A DNA stretch of 8,941 bases from DATFWC01 sp045801465. GTDB lineage: Bacteria; Pseudomonadota; Alphaproteobacteria; Rhizobiales; Xanthobacteraceae. Position 1 is the stretch's first letter. Each line of letters begins with the position of its first letter. Location: NCBI GenBank assembly GCA_045801465.1, contig JBJMSU010000032.1:1-8941 (forward strand). Direction: 5' to 3'. The notes beneath the pieces were generated by a model. It was not told the DNA's origin and made no database searches. It saw only the letters and a list, made by a program, of their open reading frames with translations. The translations under genes were made by a program, and so were the position numbers. Positions 1 through 6,279 of this stretch are shown here, piece by piece.

Positions 1-189
1 GGTATAGAGCTCGCGATACTGCTTGTTGTCGGCGCGGTCCACCGTGGCGTAGAGCTCCCCCTGCGCGTAGCTCTCCGGAAAGATGACCTTCTCTCCCGTG
101 GGCTTGACCTGCGCTTGCATGGAACTCGCGGCGGCGAGCGCGGCCGTGCCGACGATGAGCGCGACGGTGATGTTCCGGAACAATATCAT
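1..189 (-). CDS. Cytochrome P460-like secreted protein, N-terminal part (cut by window edge)
   Basis: Sixty-three codons are visible from the ATG at 189 down to the window edge, with no stop, so the gene continues outside. Residues 1-27 look like a Sec signal peptide: a short basic start (LFRN), a hydrophobic stretch (about residues 7-21, VALIVGTAALAAA), and a plausible cleavage after MQA. The mature start contains FPESY, then LYATVDRADNKQYRELYT. This 'VDR.DNKQYRE.Y' pattern is what I associate with the cytochrome P460 domain, a c-type haem domain found in periplasmic oxidases. The haem-binding CxxCH would lie in the missing C-terminal part, so haem binding cannot be confirmed. A GGGGAGG ribosome binding site sits 6 nt upstream and supports the start. 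The gene is divergent from comF, with repeats between them. The family call is from recall of the motif, and the function is inferred. Confidence 0.7.
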   Translation of the reverse strand, partial: MILFRNITVALIVGTAALAAASSMQAQVKPTGEKVIFPESYAQGELYATVDRADNKQYRELYT

Positions 190-210
190 TGCTATCCTCC
201 CCTGGCTCTC

Positions 211-280
211 GTGCCCCGCTTCCGAAGTTCGTGATACGTCGCAGCACCCTCTGAAACGAACTTCGGAAGCAAAGGGGCAC
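211..280. repeat. REP-like palindrome, copy 1 (long stem-loop)
   Basis: Two perfect 15-nt arms, 218-232 and 256-270 (GCTTCCGAAGTTCGT and its complement), enclose a 23-nt loop. A second 7-bp stem (GTGCCCC at 211-217 with GGGGCAC at 274-280) lies outside, interrupted by a 3-nt bulge (AAA, 271-273) on the right arm. The element ends in GGGGCACTAG. It shares the GAAGTTC/GAACTTC core, the A-rich bulge and the GCACTAG end with the element at 297-374, so both look like diverged members of one family. Placement in an intergenic gap between divergent genes fits a REP/MITE-like non-coding repeat. There is no T-tract, so it is not an obvious intrinsic terminator. Confidence 0.75.
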
Positions 281-296
281 TAGCAAGTCTATGTTT

Positions 297-374
297 CTAG
301 TGCCGCTTTTCGATTTGAAGTTCCTATACGAGTTTGCGGCAGGCGCTGTAGGAACTTCAAATCGGCGGCACTAG
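297..374. repeat. REP-like palindrome, copy 2 (inverted relative to copy 1)
   Basis: Perfect 16-nt arms at 311-326 (CGATTTGAAGTTCCTA) and 349-364 enclose a 22-nt loop. An outer perfect 10-bp stem (CTAGTGCCGC at 297-306 with GCGGCACTAG at 365-374) gives 26 bp of pairing. The only interruption is a 4-nt TTTT bulge (307-310) on the left arm. Copy 1 has its A-rich bulge on the right arm and this copy has a T-rich bulge on the left, so the two are inverted relative to each other, like paired units of a bacterial interspersed mosaic element. The CTAG ends could be a remnant of a target site, but no clear duplication is visible. Confidence 0.78.
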
Positions 375-377
375 CGA

Positions 378-406
378 TTGAGCTTGCGTCGTCTTGGGCG
401 TAGCTT
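378..406 (+). promoter_or_regulatory. Weak sigma-70-like promoter candidate for the comF operon
   Basis: TTGAGC (378-383) and TAGCTT (401-406) are spaced by exactly 17 nt. They match the consensus at 4/6 and 3/6 positions. Transcription would begin at about the comF ATG (413), giving a nearly leaderless transcript, which would fit the lack of a clear Shine-Dalgarno before that ATG. Boxes this weak occur often by chance, so this is only a candidate. Confidence 0.22.
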
Positions 407-412
407 GATCCG

Positions 413-1222
413 ATGGCGGCGACAACATCTATTGCGCCGACGGCCCGTTGGGCGAAGCTCAAGGCGGCACGGCCGCTGCGGGCGGCGCTGCGTGCCGCCG
501 CGCGGTCGTTCCTCGATGTCGGCCTGCCGCCGCTGTGTCCGGCCTGCCGCGAGCTGGTCCGCGACAGCGGGGCTCTGTGCCCGGCATGCTGGTCGAAGCT
601 GAACTTCATCACGCGCCCGTATTGCGAGCGGCTCGGCATCCCGTTCGCCTACGATCCCGGACCCGGCATCCTGTCGATGGAGGCGATCGCCAATCCGCCG
701 GCGTACGGACGCGCGCGCGCGGCGGTGCGTTTCGACGAGGTGGCCCGCTCGCTGGTCCATGCCCTCAAATACGGCGATCGGCTCGATCTCGCGCCGCCGC
801 TCGGGCGCTGGATGGCCAAGGCCGGTGACGAGTTGCTCGCCGGCGCCGACGCCCTGGTCCCGGTGCCGTTGCACTGGCGTCGGCTGTGGGCGCGGCGCTT
901 CAACCAGTCGGCCGCGCTCGCCAACGCCATATCGGCCGCCGTTAACGTTCCGGTCACCACGGCGTTGAAGCGCGTGCGGGCGACGCCGCAACAGGTGGGA
1001 CTGTCGAAAACGGAACGCGCGCACAACGTCCAGGGCGCTTTCCGCGTCCCGCCGGCGGGCAAGCCAGAGATCGCCGGCCGCCGCCTCGTCATCGTCGATG
1101 ACGTGCTGACCTCGGGTGCCACCGTGGACGCCTGCGCGCGGGCGTTGTTGCGGGCGGGCGCCCGAGAAGTAGATGTCCTGGTGTTCGCGCGGGTTGTTGA
1201 CGCCGTTCGCAGCCCTATATAG
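413..1222 (+). CDS. comF: ComF family protein (double zinc ribbon plus phosphoribosyltransferase domain)
   Basis: This 269-residue protein has the ComF layout. An N-terminal cysteine cluster (CPAC at 42-45, CPAC at 56-59, further Cys71) is a likely zinc ribbon. A segment at 148-170 (LVPVPLH...RRFNQSAALA) is characteristic of the family. A type I phosphoribosyltransferase PRPP loop, VIVDDVLTSGAT, lies at 226-237. ComF proteins are cytosolic and linked to DNA uptake and recombination in competent bacteria, but the gene is widespread in non-competent species and its substrate is not established. The ATG at 413 has no strong ribosome binding site. The first 35 residues are basic and low in complexity, so translation could begin a little later, but any start must precede Cys42. 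It is the first gene of a plus-strand run whose next member begins 38 nt downstream. The family is secure; the role in this organism is open. Confidence 0.9.
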   Translation: MAATTSIAPTARWAKLKAARPLRAALRAAARSFLDVGLPPLCPACRELVRDSGALCPACWSKLNFITRPYCERLGIPFAYDPGPGILSMEAIANPPAYGRARAAVRFDEVARSLVHALKYGDRLDLAPPLGRWMAKAGDELLAGADALVPVPLHWRRLWARRFNQSAALANAISAAVNVPVTTALKRVRATPQQVGLSKTERAHNVQGAFRVPPAGKPEIAGRRLVIVDDVLTSGATVDACARALLRAGAREVDVLVFARVVDAVRSPI

Positions 1223-1260
1223 CAAGGCGACTCAATGCTTTGCGGAGCGCAGGAACACTG

Positions 1261-1530
1261 ATGGCGGCGGTTGAAATCTATACGCGCGATTATTGCTACT
1301 ATTGCCACGCGGCCAAGGAATTGCTGAACCGGAAGAAGATTTCCTTTACCGAGATCGATATCACCGGTCAGCCGGAGCTGCGCCGAGCCATGATCGAGCG
1401 CGCCAACGGACGCACGACGGTGCCGCAGATCTTCGTCGGTCCGATCCATGTGGGCGGCTGCGATGATCTCTACGCGCTCGAGGCGGCGGGGCGCCTCGAC
1501 GCGCTCCTCGCCGAGGAACAGTCGGCATGA
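1261..1530 (+). CDS. grxC: Glutaredoxin 3, dithiol type
   Basis: The product has 89 residues, the usual GrxC length. It is a cytosolic thiol-disulfide oxidoreductase that reduces protein disulfides and glutathione-mixed disulfides using glutathione. The redox motif CYYC lies at 12-15, a variant of the commoner CPYC/CPFC. The cis-proline loop TVPQIF (53-58) and the glutathione-binding GGCDDL (65-70) are present, and Cys67 is the usual third cysteine. I chose the ATG at 1261, which has AGGAAC 5-10 nt upstream. An upstream TTG at 1240 in the same frame would add seven residues not typical of the family. The stop overlaps the start of the next gene (ATGA at 1527-1530), so translation is probably coupled to the Nit-type hydrolase. 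Confidence 0.95.
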   Translation: MAAVEIYTRDYCYYCHAAKELLNRKKISFTEIDITGQPELRRAMIERANGRTTVPQIFVGPIHVGGCDDLYALEAAGRLDALLAEEQSA

Positions 1531-2417
1531 CGCGCACGACCGGGAAGAGCTCGACGTTTCGCATCGCCCTGATCGCCATGCGGTCCGGCCGCAGGCCAAC
1601 CGACAATCTCGATGCGGCCACCAGGCTGATCGAGCAGGCCAGGAAGAGCGGCGCCGACTACGTGCTCACCCCCGAGATGACCAACATCATGGAGATCGAC
1701 CGGGAACGGCTGTTCGCGGGAATCGTTCCCGAGGAGCGGGACGGCACGCTCGCCGCGTTCCGCGAGCTTGCGCGCGCGCTCGGGATCTATCTCCACGTCG
1801 GTTCGCTCGCCATCAAAGTGACGGACGACAAGGCGGCCAATCGTTCGTTCCTGATCTCGCCTGAAGGCGACATCGTCGCGCGCTACGACAAGATCCACAT
1901 GTTCGACGTCGACCTGACCGGCGGTGAGAGCTACCGCGAGTCGCGCAATTTCCGCGCCGGCGAGCTCGCGGTCATGACCGATCTGCCGTGGGGCCGCCTT
2001 GGCCTCACCATCTGCTACGACCTGCGCTTTCCCGCGCTCTATCGCGCGCTGGCCGAGGCCGGCGCCGTCTTCCTCAGCATCCCGTCCGCCTTCACGCGGC
2101 AGACCGGCGAGGCGCACTGGCATGTGCTGGTGCGCGCGCGGGCGATCGAGACCGGGTCGTTCGTGTTCGCCGCCGCGCAGGGCGGCCGGCACGAGAACGG
2201 GCGCGAGACCTTCGGTCATTCGCTGGTGGTGGACCCGTGGGGCCGCATTCTCGCCGAGGGTGATACCGAGCCGGGGGTCGTCTTGGCTGACATCGATCCG
2301 GCCGAGGTCGCCGCGGCGCGTGGGCGCATCCCGTCGCTCGGGCACGGGCGCCGGTTCGAGATCATCGAGCCGATGGCGGAGCCGGCACATCTGCATGCTG
2401 TGCGAGGTTCCGCGTGA
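1527..2417 (+). CDS. Carbon-nitrogen hydrolase, Nit1-like (probable deaminated glutathione amidase)
   Basis: This 296-residue cytosolic nitrilase-superfamily enzyme shows all three catalytic residues: Glu50 in LTPEM, Lys122 in RYDKIHMFD and Cys163 in TICYDLRFP. The segments PSAFT..TGEAHW (187-198), LLRARAIE-like VRARAIE (202-208) and GHSLVVDPWG (230-239) are those I recall from the Nit1/YbeM branch. That branch hydrolyses deaminated glutathione, a side product of transaminases, to alpha-ketoglutarate and cysteinylglycine. The related Nit2 omega-amidase activity on alpha-ketoglutaramate is the main alternative and cannot be excluded by eye. The start overlaps the stop of grxC by 4 bp, and the end overlaps the DUF1178 gene by 4 bp. 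Position next to a glutathione-dependent reductase fits a glutathione-repair role. Family is certain; exact substrate is inferred. Confidence 0.92.
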   Translation: MTRTTGKSSTFRIALIAMRSGRRPTDNLDAATRLIEQARKSGADYVLTPEMTNIMEIDRERLFAGIVPEERDGTLAAFRELARALGIYLHVGSLAIKVTDDKAANRSFLISPEGDIVARYDKIHMFDVDLTGGESYRESRNFRAGELAVMTDLPWGRLGLTICYDLRFPALYRALAEAGAVFLSIPSAFTRQTGEAHWHVLVRARAIETGSFVFAAAQGGRHENGRETFGHSLVVDPWGRILAEGDTEPGVVLADIDPAEVAAARGRIPSLGHGRRFEIIEPMAEPAHLHAVRGSA

Positions 2418-2923
2418 TCCATTACGCCCTCGTCTGCGCTGCCGGCCACACCTTCGAGAGCTGGTTCGCCAATTCGGCGGCTTACGACAAGCAGGTCAAG
2501 CGCGGTCTGGTGACATGTCCGGCGTGCGGCTCGGCCGAGGTCGAAAAGGCCATCATGGCGCCATCGCTTGCCCGCCGCGGCAAGCGCGCGCAAGCGGCCG
2601 AAACGCGCGACGTCGTTGCGGCGCCCGGGCCGGCCTCAGGCGCGCCGGATTCGTCGGAAGGCACCGCCGAGAAGGCCCCGGTCGCCATGATTTCCGAGCA
2701 GGAGCGCGAGCTGCGCACGAAGCTCAAGGAGCTGCGCGACCACTTGGTCAAGAACGCCGATTATGTCGGCGGCAAGTTTCCCGAAGAGGCGCGCCGCATG
2801 CATTACGGCGAGATCGAGCACCGCTCGATCTACGGCGAAGCCACGCGTGATGACGCCAAGGCGCTGCACGAGGAGGGGATCGCGTTCCATCCCCTCCCGC
2901 GCCTCCCCGACGAACAGAATTGA
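2414..2923 (+). CDS. DUF1178 family protein (zinc-ribbon-like, function unknown)
   Basis: The product has 169 residues and starts at a GTG inside GTGA, which also holds the stop of the preceding gene, so translational coupling is likely. The N-terminus MIHYALVCAAGHTFESWF, followed by GLVTCPACGS, is the signature of DUF1178 as I remember it. Cys8, His12, Cys35 and Cys38 could bind one zinc. Residues 55-95 are a variable Ala/Pro/Arg-rich linker. The C-terminal half (about 95-160) is a conserved helical region containing RRMHYGEIEHRSIYGEAT. No enzyme motif is visible, and the family has no established function that I know of. Being the last gene of the comF-grxC-nit run suggests a link to thiol or glutathione metabolism, but that is inference only. 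The gene ends 4 bp from the convergent transporter stop. Confidence 0.9.
   Translation: MIHYALVCAAGHTFESWFANSAAYDKQVKRGLVTCPACGSAEVEKAIMAPSLARRGKRAQAAETRDVVAAPGPASGAPDSSEGTAEKAPVAMISEQERELRTKLKELRDHLVKNADYVGGKFPEEARRMHYGEIEHRSIYGEATRDDAKALHEEGIAFHPLPRLPDEQN
2872..2897. terminator. Hairpin in the 3' end of the DUF1178 gene, possible convergent terminator
   Basis: A perfect 9-bp stem, GGAGGGGAT (2872-2880) with ATCCCCTCC (2889-2897), encloses an 8-nt loop. It lies 24-49 nt before the DUF1178 stop and 31-56 nt beyond the stop of the opposing transporter gene. Because these genes converge with only 4 bp between stop codons, any terminator has to lie inside coding DNA, and this is the strongest hairpin I noticed near the boundary. 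It has no T-tract on either strand, so it does not meet the intrinsic terminator definition. It could simply be a by-product of the codons used. Confidence 0.3.
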
Positions 2924-2927
2924 TCGC

Positions 2928-3824
2928 TCAATACGCCCACACCAGCAGGGCGACGCCGAGCACGATCAGCACGATGCCGAGAGCCTCGCGCTTGCTGGTC
3001 GGCTGGCCGAAGATGAAGCGCGAGATCGCCTGCGCGAACAGGACCTCGACCAGCGCCAAGGTGCGCACGCTCGCGGCGGTCGCCAGCGCAAAGGCGAGAA
3101 ACCAGAACTGTGACGCAAAGGCCCCCATGAAGCCGGCGAACAGCGACGGCCGCCATTCCCGTGCGATAGCCACGAGCACGGCGCGGTCGCGCAGCCAGAG
3201 ATAGAGGGACAACGCCGCCGCCTGGATCATCAGGCCAACGGCAAGCGTGAACGTCGCGGCGACCACGTAGCTGTGATCGCTCAAGCTCAGGATGGCGCCG
3301 CGGAAACCGATGGCCGAGAGGCCGAACAGCGCGCCGGCGGCGAGGCCGAGAAGCGTCGCCTTGCCGCCGCCGGTCGCCTCCGGCCGCACCGACATGACGA
3401 TGACGCCGACCGTGGCGATCAGGATGGCGATCGCCATCGGCAACGTCACCACGTCGCCGAGCAGCACGAACCCGAACAGCGCCACCTGGACCGGCTCGGT
3501 CTTGATGTACGCGATGGTGACCACGAAGGAGCGGTCGTTCATGGCGGCGAGCATGAGGGCGGTGGCGGCGATCTGCGTCAGCGCGCCATCGACCACCCAA
3601 GGCCAGAACATCCAGCCGGGCCGCGGCAGGCCTGAGCCGGACATCATCGTGATGGCGGTGAGCGAGAGGAGCACGAAGGGAAACCCGAACAGGAAGCGCA
3701 CGTGCGTCGCCCCAACCGTGCCGAGGCTCGCGGTCAGCTCGCGCTGCATGGCGTTGCGCACGGTCTGGGCGAACGCCGCGATCAGGGTGAAGCCGGCCCA
3801 CAGCCAGCCGGAATCGCTCACCAT
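2928..3824 (-). CDS. EamA/DMT superfamily transporter
   Basis: This 298-residue inner-membrane protein has about ten predicted transmembrane helices (roughly 5-24, 41-61, 72-95, 100-125, 129-146, 157-178, 186-211, 228-250, 252-272 and 280-297). They are arranged as two five-helix EamA halves, the normal drug/metabolite transporter plan. The second half ends in the typical VEVLFAQAISRFIFGQPTSKREALGIVLIVLGV pattern (from residue 259; key features are Glu260, Phe272 and the GIVLIVLG last helix). The substrate cannot be told from sequence; family members export amino acids, metabolites or drugs. The ATG begins 1 nt after the ubiG stop (TGACATG), so it is probably translated by coupling from the ubiG message. 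Convergent with the DUF1178 gene. I see no sign of damage. Confidence 0.9.
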   Translation of the reverse strand: MVSDSGWLWAGFTLIAAFAQTVRNAMQRELTASLGTVGATHVRFLFGFPFVLLSLTAITMMSGSGLPRPGWMFWPWVVDGALTQIAATALMLAAMNDRSFVVTIAYIKTEPVQVALFGFVLLGDVVTLPMAIAILIATVGVIVMSVRPEATGGGKATLLGLAAGALFGLSAIGFRGAILSLSDHSYVVAATFTLAVGLMIQAAALSLYLWLRDRAVLVAIAREWRPSLFAGFMGAFASQFWFLAFALATAASVRTLALVEVLFAQAISRFIFGQPTSKREALGIVLIVLGVALLVWAY

Positions 3825-3825
3825 G

Positions 3826-4578
3826 TCACGCCGGCCGCTCGGCCACGACCATGTAGTTCACGTCGACATCGTCGGAGAGTTGCATCTCCCCGGTGAAGAT
3901 ATTCAGGACGACGCCGCGCTCATCCACGACCTTGAGCCCGTTCTCCTCCAATGCGGTCTCCAGCTCGTCCGGGCGCACCAGCTTGTCCCAATGGTGCGTC
4001 CCGCGCGGCAGAAGCCTGAGAATGTATTCGGCGCCGACGATCGCCAGGGCGAAGCTCTTGAGCGTGCGGTTGATGGTGGCGACGATCATCAGGCCGCCGG
4101 CCTTGATCATTTCGGCGCAGCGCCTGACGAACAGGTCCACGTCGGCGACGTGCTCGACCACCTCCATGGCGAGCACGATATCGAAGCGCTCGCCGGCGTC
4201 GGCCAGCACCTCGGCGGTGACGGCGCGGTAGTCGATGTCGAGTCCCGAGCCGGCGGCGTGACGCTTGGCCACCTCGATGCTGGTCTCGGCCGCATCGGCG
4301 CCCACGACGGCAGCACCGATGCGCGCGAGCGGCTCCGACAGGACGCCGGCGCCGCAGCCGATGTCGAGGATACGCAGACCGCGCAGGCAATCGAGCGCTT
4401 TCGGATCGCGCCTGAAGTGCCGGCAGGCGGCGTCGCGGATATAGCCGAGCCGCACCGGGTTGATCATGTGCAGCGCTCGCATCTCGCCGTGCGGATCCCA
4501 CCAAGTCTCCGCCAGCGCGTCGAAATGCGCGATCTCGGCCGCGTCCGCCGTGCCGTCCTGCCTCGCCTCGCCTTTCAT
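3826..4578 (-). CDS. ubiG: Ubiquinone biosynthesis O-methyltransferase
   Basis: The product has 250 residues, normal for UbiG. This SAM-dependent enzyme performs both O-methylations in ubiquinone synthesis, on the polyprenyl-catechol and the demethylubiquinol intermediates, at the membrane surface. The N-terminal FDALAETWWDPHGEMRALHMINPVR (starting at residue 19) is diagnostic. The SAM-binding motif I, LDIGCGAGVLSEPLA, lies at 71-85, with the acidic loop VVGADAAETSIE at 91-102 and the post-I region LAMEVVEHV at 137-145. RGTHHWDKLVRPDEL (192-206) matches the family's later conserved block. I chose the ATG at 4578, which follows AAGG about 10 nt upstream. The frame stays open much farther upstream, antisense to lysC, but that extension has no UbiG homology. 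It forms a two-gene unit with the transporter and is divergent from lysC. Confidence 0.95.
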   Translation of the reverse strand: MKGEARQDGTADAAEIAHFDALAETWWDPHGEMRALHMINPVRLGYIRDAACRHFRRDPKALDCLRGLRILDIGCGAGVLSEPLARIGAAVVGADAAETSIEVAKRHAAGSGLDIDYRAVTAEVLADAGERFDIVLAMEVVEHVADVDLFVRRCAEMIKAGGLMIVATINRTLKSFALAIVGAEYILRLLPRGTHHWDKLVRPDELETALEENGLKVVDERGVVLNIFTGEMQLSDDVDVNYMVVAERPA

Positions 4579-4617
4579 GCTCTGCCTTATTCGGGTGCAG
4601 TTGCGACGCCCCGAACC

Positions 4618-4647
4618 CGCCGGTATGTATACCGGCGTTTTTGCCGG
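4618..4647. promoter_or_regulatory. Dyad and overlapping alternative hairpin in the ubiG/lysC divergent region
   Basis: A perfect 20-bp dyad, CGCCGGTAT-GT-ATACCGGCG, occupies 4618-4637, with 9-bp arms. Its right arm can instead pair with the next GCCGG: CCGGC (4632-4636), a six-nt T-rich loop, then GCCGG (4643-4647). The two stems exclude each other. The dyad centre carries -10-like hexamers on both strands (TATGTA on plus, TATACA on minus), about 45-50 nt from the ubiG start and about 75 nt from the lysC start. A protein operator or a shared promoter zone is plausible. No known alphaproteobacterial operator was recognised. Confidence 0.4.
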
Positions 4648-4704
4648 GGTGCTTCGTTTTCTAAAACAGCGCGGCGGCTTGTTTCCACAGAGCGAAGTGT
4701 CCTC

Positions 4705-5955
4705 ATGGCCCGCCTGGTGATGAAATTCGGCGGAAGCTCGGTCGCCGATATCGCGTGCATCCGCAACGTCGCGCGCCACGTCAAGCGCGAAGTCGAGGCC
4801 GGCCACGACGTCGCCGTCATCGTCTCCGCCATGGCGAGCAAGACCGACGAGCTCGTCGCGTGGTGCCGGGAGGCGGCCGCGCTGCACGATGCGCGCGAAT
4901 ACGACGTCGTGGTGGCTTCCGGCGAGCAGGTCACCTCGGGCCTGCTCGCCATGGTGCTGGAAGGCATGGGCGTCAATGCGCGCTCGTGGCAGGGCTGGCA
5001 GCTGCCGATCTACACCAGCAACGCCCATGGCGCCGCCCGTATCGAGGACATCAACGGCGCCGAGCTGATCAAGCGTTTCAACGAGCTTGGGCAGGTGGCG
5101 GTGATTTCCGGCTTCCAGGGCGTGCACAAGGAGACCGGCCGCATCACCACGCTCGGCCGCGGCGGTTCCGATACGTCGGCGGTGGCCGTTGCGGCCGCCA
5201 TTGAGGCCGAGCGCTGCGACATCTATACCGACGTCGACGGGGTCTACACCACGGACCCGCGCGTGGTGCCGCGCGCCCGCCGCCTGGACAAGATCACCTT
5301 CGAGGAAATGCTGGAGCTGGCCTCGCTCGGCGCCAAGGTGCTGCAGGTGCGCTCGGTCGAGCTCGGCATGGTGCACAAGGTGCGCATCTTCGTGCGGTCG
5401 AGCTTCGATGCGCCCGAGGCGATCGATCCGCACGGCACCCCGCCCGGAACCCTCATCTGCGACGAGGAGGAGATCGTGGAGCAACAGGTCGTCACCGGCA
5501 TCGCCTATTCCAAGGATGAAGCGCAGATCTCGATCCGCCGCGTTCAGGACAAGCCCGGCATTGCGGCGGCGATCTTCGGGCCGCTGGCCGAAGCCAGCAT
5601 CAACGTCGACATGATCGTGCAGAACGTCTCCGAGGACGGGCTGACCACGGACATCACCTTCACGGTCCCGGCTTCCGAGTACCGGCGCGCGTGCGACGTG
5701 CTGGCGAAGCAGAAGGGCGCGATCGGCTTCGACCGCATCGACGGCGCGAACGACGTCGCCAAGGTCTCGGTCATCGGCATCGGCATGCGCAGCCATGCCG
5801 GGGTGGCCGCCAAGGCCTTCAAGGCGCTGGCCGAGCGGCAGATCAACATCCGCGCCATCTCGACCTCGGAGATCAAGTTCTCGCTGCTGATCGATGCCGA
5901 CGCCGCCGAGCTCGCCGTGCGCCGCCTGCACTCCCTTTACGGGCTGGACAAGTAA
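4705..5955 (+). CDS. lysC: Aspartate kinase (aspartokinase)
   Basis: This 416-residue cytosolic enzyme phosphorylates L-aspartate with ATP. It is the first step of the pathway to lysine, threonine, methionine and diaminopimelate for the cell wall. The kinase domain covers about 1-255: KFGG at 7-10, ASGE at 71-74, GFQG at 136-139, TLGRGGSDTSA at 149-159 and DVDGVYTTDPR at 176-186. Two ACT domains follow (about 275-345, with QDKPGIAAAIF, and 353-416, with VIGIGMRSHAGVAAKAF). These are the usual sites for feedback inhibition by lysine and/or threonine. Length and layout match the monofunctional, non-fused class. The ATG at 4705 gives the usual MARLVMKFGG start, although the ribosome binding site (GAAGTG) is weak; the in-frame ATG at 4720 is the alternative. 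Divergent from ubiG and about 320 bp before ptsP. Confidence 0.97.
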   Translation: MARLVMKFGGSSVADIACIRNVARHVKREVEAGHDVAVIVSAMASKTDELVAWCREAAALHDAREYDVVVASGEQVTSGLLAMVLEGMGVNARSWQGWQLPIYTSNAHGAARIEDINGAELIKRFNELGQVAVISGFQGVHKETGRITTLGRGGSDTSAVAVAAAIEAERCDIYTDVDGVYTTDPRVVPRARRLDKITFEEMLELASLGAKVLQVRSVELGMVHKVRIFVRSSFDAPEAIDPHGTPPGTLICDEEEIVEQQVVTGIAYSKDEAQISIRRVQDKPGIAAAIFGPLAEASINVDMIVQNVSEDGLTTDITFTVPASEYRRACDVLAKQKGAIGFDRIDGANDVAKVSVIGIGMRSHAGVAAKAFKALAERQINIRAISTSEIKFSLLIDADAAELAVRRLHSLYGLDK

Positions 5956-5980
5956 ATCGCTGACGCTGGCATTCGTGCGC

Positions 5981-6143
5981 AAGCCTATCCCCTGTCATCC
6001 GGCCGAGCGCCTTAAGGCGCGAGAGCCGGGACCATGTACCCCAGCATCGGTCAAGAAACTGCAGAGCCGTTATCGCAGACGCTGGGGCACTTGGGTCCCG
6101 GATCGGCTCGCTTCGCGAGCGTCCGGGATGACAGCTTTGGCTT
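5981..6143. repeat. Large imperfect inverted repeat (branched stem-loop) between lysC and ptsP
   Basis: The left arm, starting CTGTCATCC at 5992, is the imperfect complement of the right arm ending GGATGACAG at 6134. Pairing continues inward through GGGACC/GGTCCC to CCCCAGC (6039-6045) with GCTGGGG (6081-6087), leaving a loop of about 35 nt. Each arm also contains its own small hairpin: a perfect 14-bp palindrome GCGCCTTAAGGCGC at 6007-6020 on the left, and GCTCGC-TTC-GCGAGC at 6106-6120 on the right. The predicted shape is therefore branched. AAGCC (5981-5985) and GGCTT (6139-6143) add outer pairing. The CTGTCATCCCGG...GGGATGACAG style matches interspersed intergenic palindromes I recall from Bradyrhizobium-type genomes. 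It may also act as a weak terminator after lysC, but no T-tract follows. Confidence 0.75.
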
Positions 6144-6228
6144 GCATCGCCCGCGGCCCTTTCGCTATAGCCAGAGGCGAAGCCCCACGGGGAGCCAGGC
6201 CCCGCGGTTGACCGCCTGACCCAGCCAC

Positions 6229-6250
6229 GGGCCTTATTGCGCCAAGGCCC
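6229..6250 (+). promoter_or_regulatory. Hairpin upstream of ptsP
   Basis: GGGCCTT (6229-6235) pairs perfectly with AAGGCCC (6244-6250) around an 8-nt loop, ending 29 nt before the ptsP start and 14 nt before its AGAGGA ribosome binding site (6265-6270). A smaller dyad, GCGGT-TG-ACCGC, lies at 6204-6215. The rest of 6144-6228 is GC-rich with no recognisable gene, and I found no convincing promoter boxes in it. The hairpin could shape the ptsP mRNA leader or be chance in GC-rich DNA. Confidence 0.3.
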
Positions 6251-6279
6251 CGGCCGATGCGGCCAGAGGACCTCACGCC

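Noticed and set aside
317..358. Resemblance to a yeast FRT recombination site: 317-329 matches a 13-nt FRT arm exactly and 349-358 matches 10 nt of the opposite arm.
   Set aside because: The spacer is about 16 nt rather than 8, and the arms are part of a longer palindrome with its own outer stem. A diverged sister copy lies beside it at 211-280. This is better explained as coincidence within a native repeat than as an engineered scar.
371..1225. Minus-strand open frame of 284 codons opposite comF.
   Set aside because: The plus strand carries clear ComF motifs (paired CPAC motifs and the PRPP loop). The antisense translation is Arg-rich with no domain.
1240..1260. Upstream TTG start for grxC adding seven residues.
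   Set aside because: The ATG at 1261 has a better-placed AGGA and gives the normal glutaredoxin N-terminus.
3292..4704. Very long open plus-strand frame running into lysC from 3292.
   Set aside because: It is antisense to the transporter and ubiG, has no family resemblance before the lysC start, and results from the scarcity of stops in GC-rich DNA.
4579..5982. N-terminal extension of ubiG through the lysC antisense strand.
   Set aside because: UbiG similarity begins only after the ATG at 4578. The upstream part is the lysC shadow, and the divergent promoter region would be inside it.
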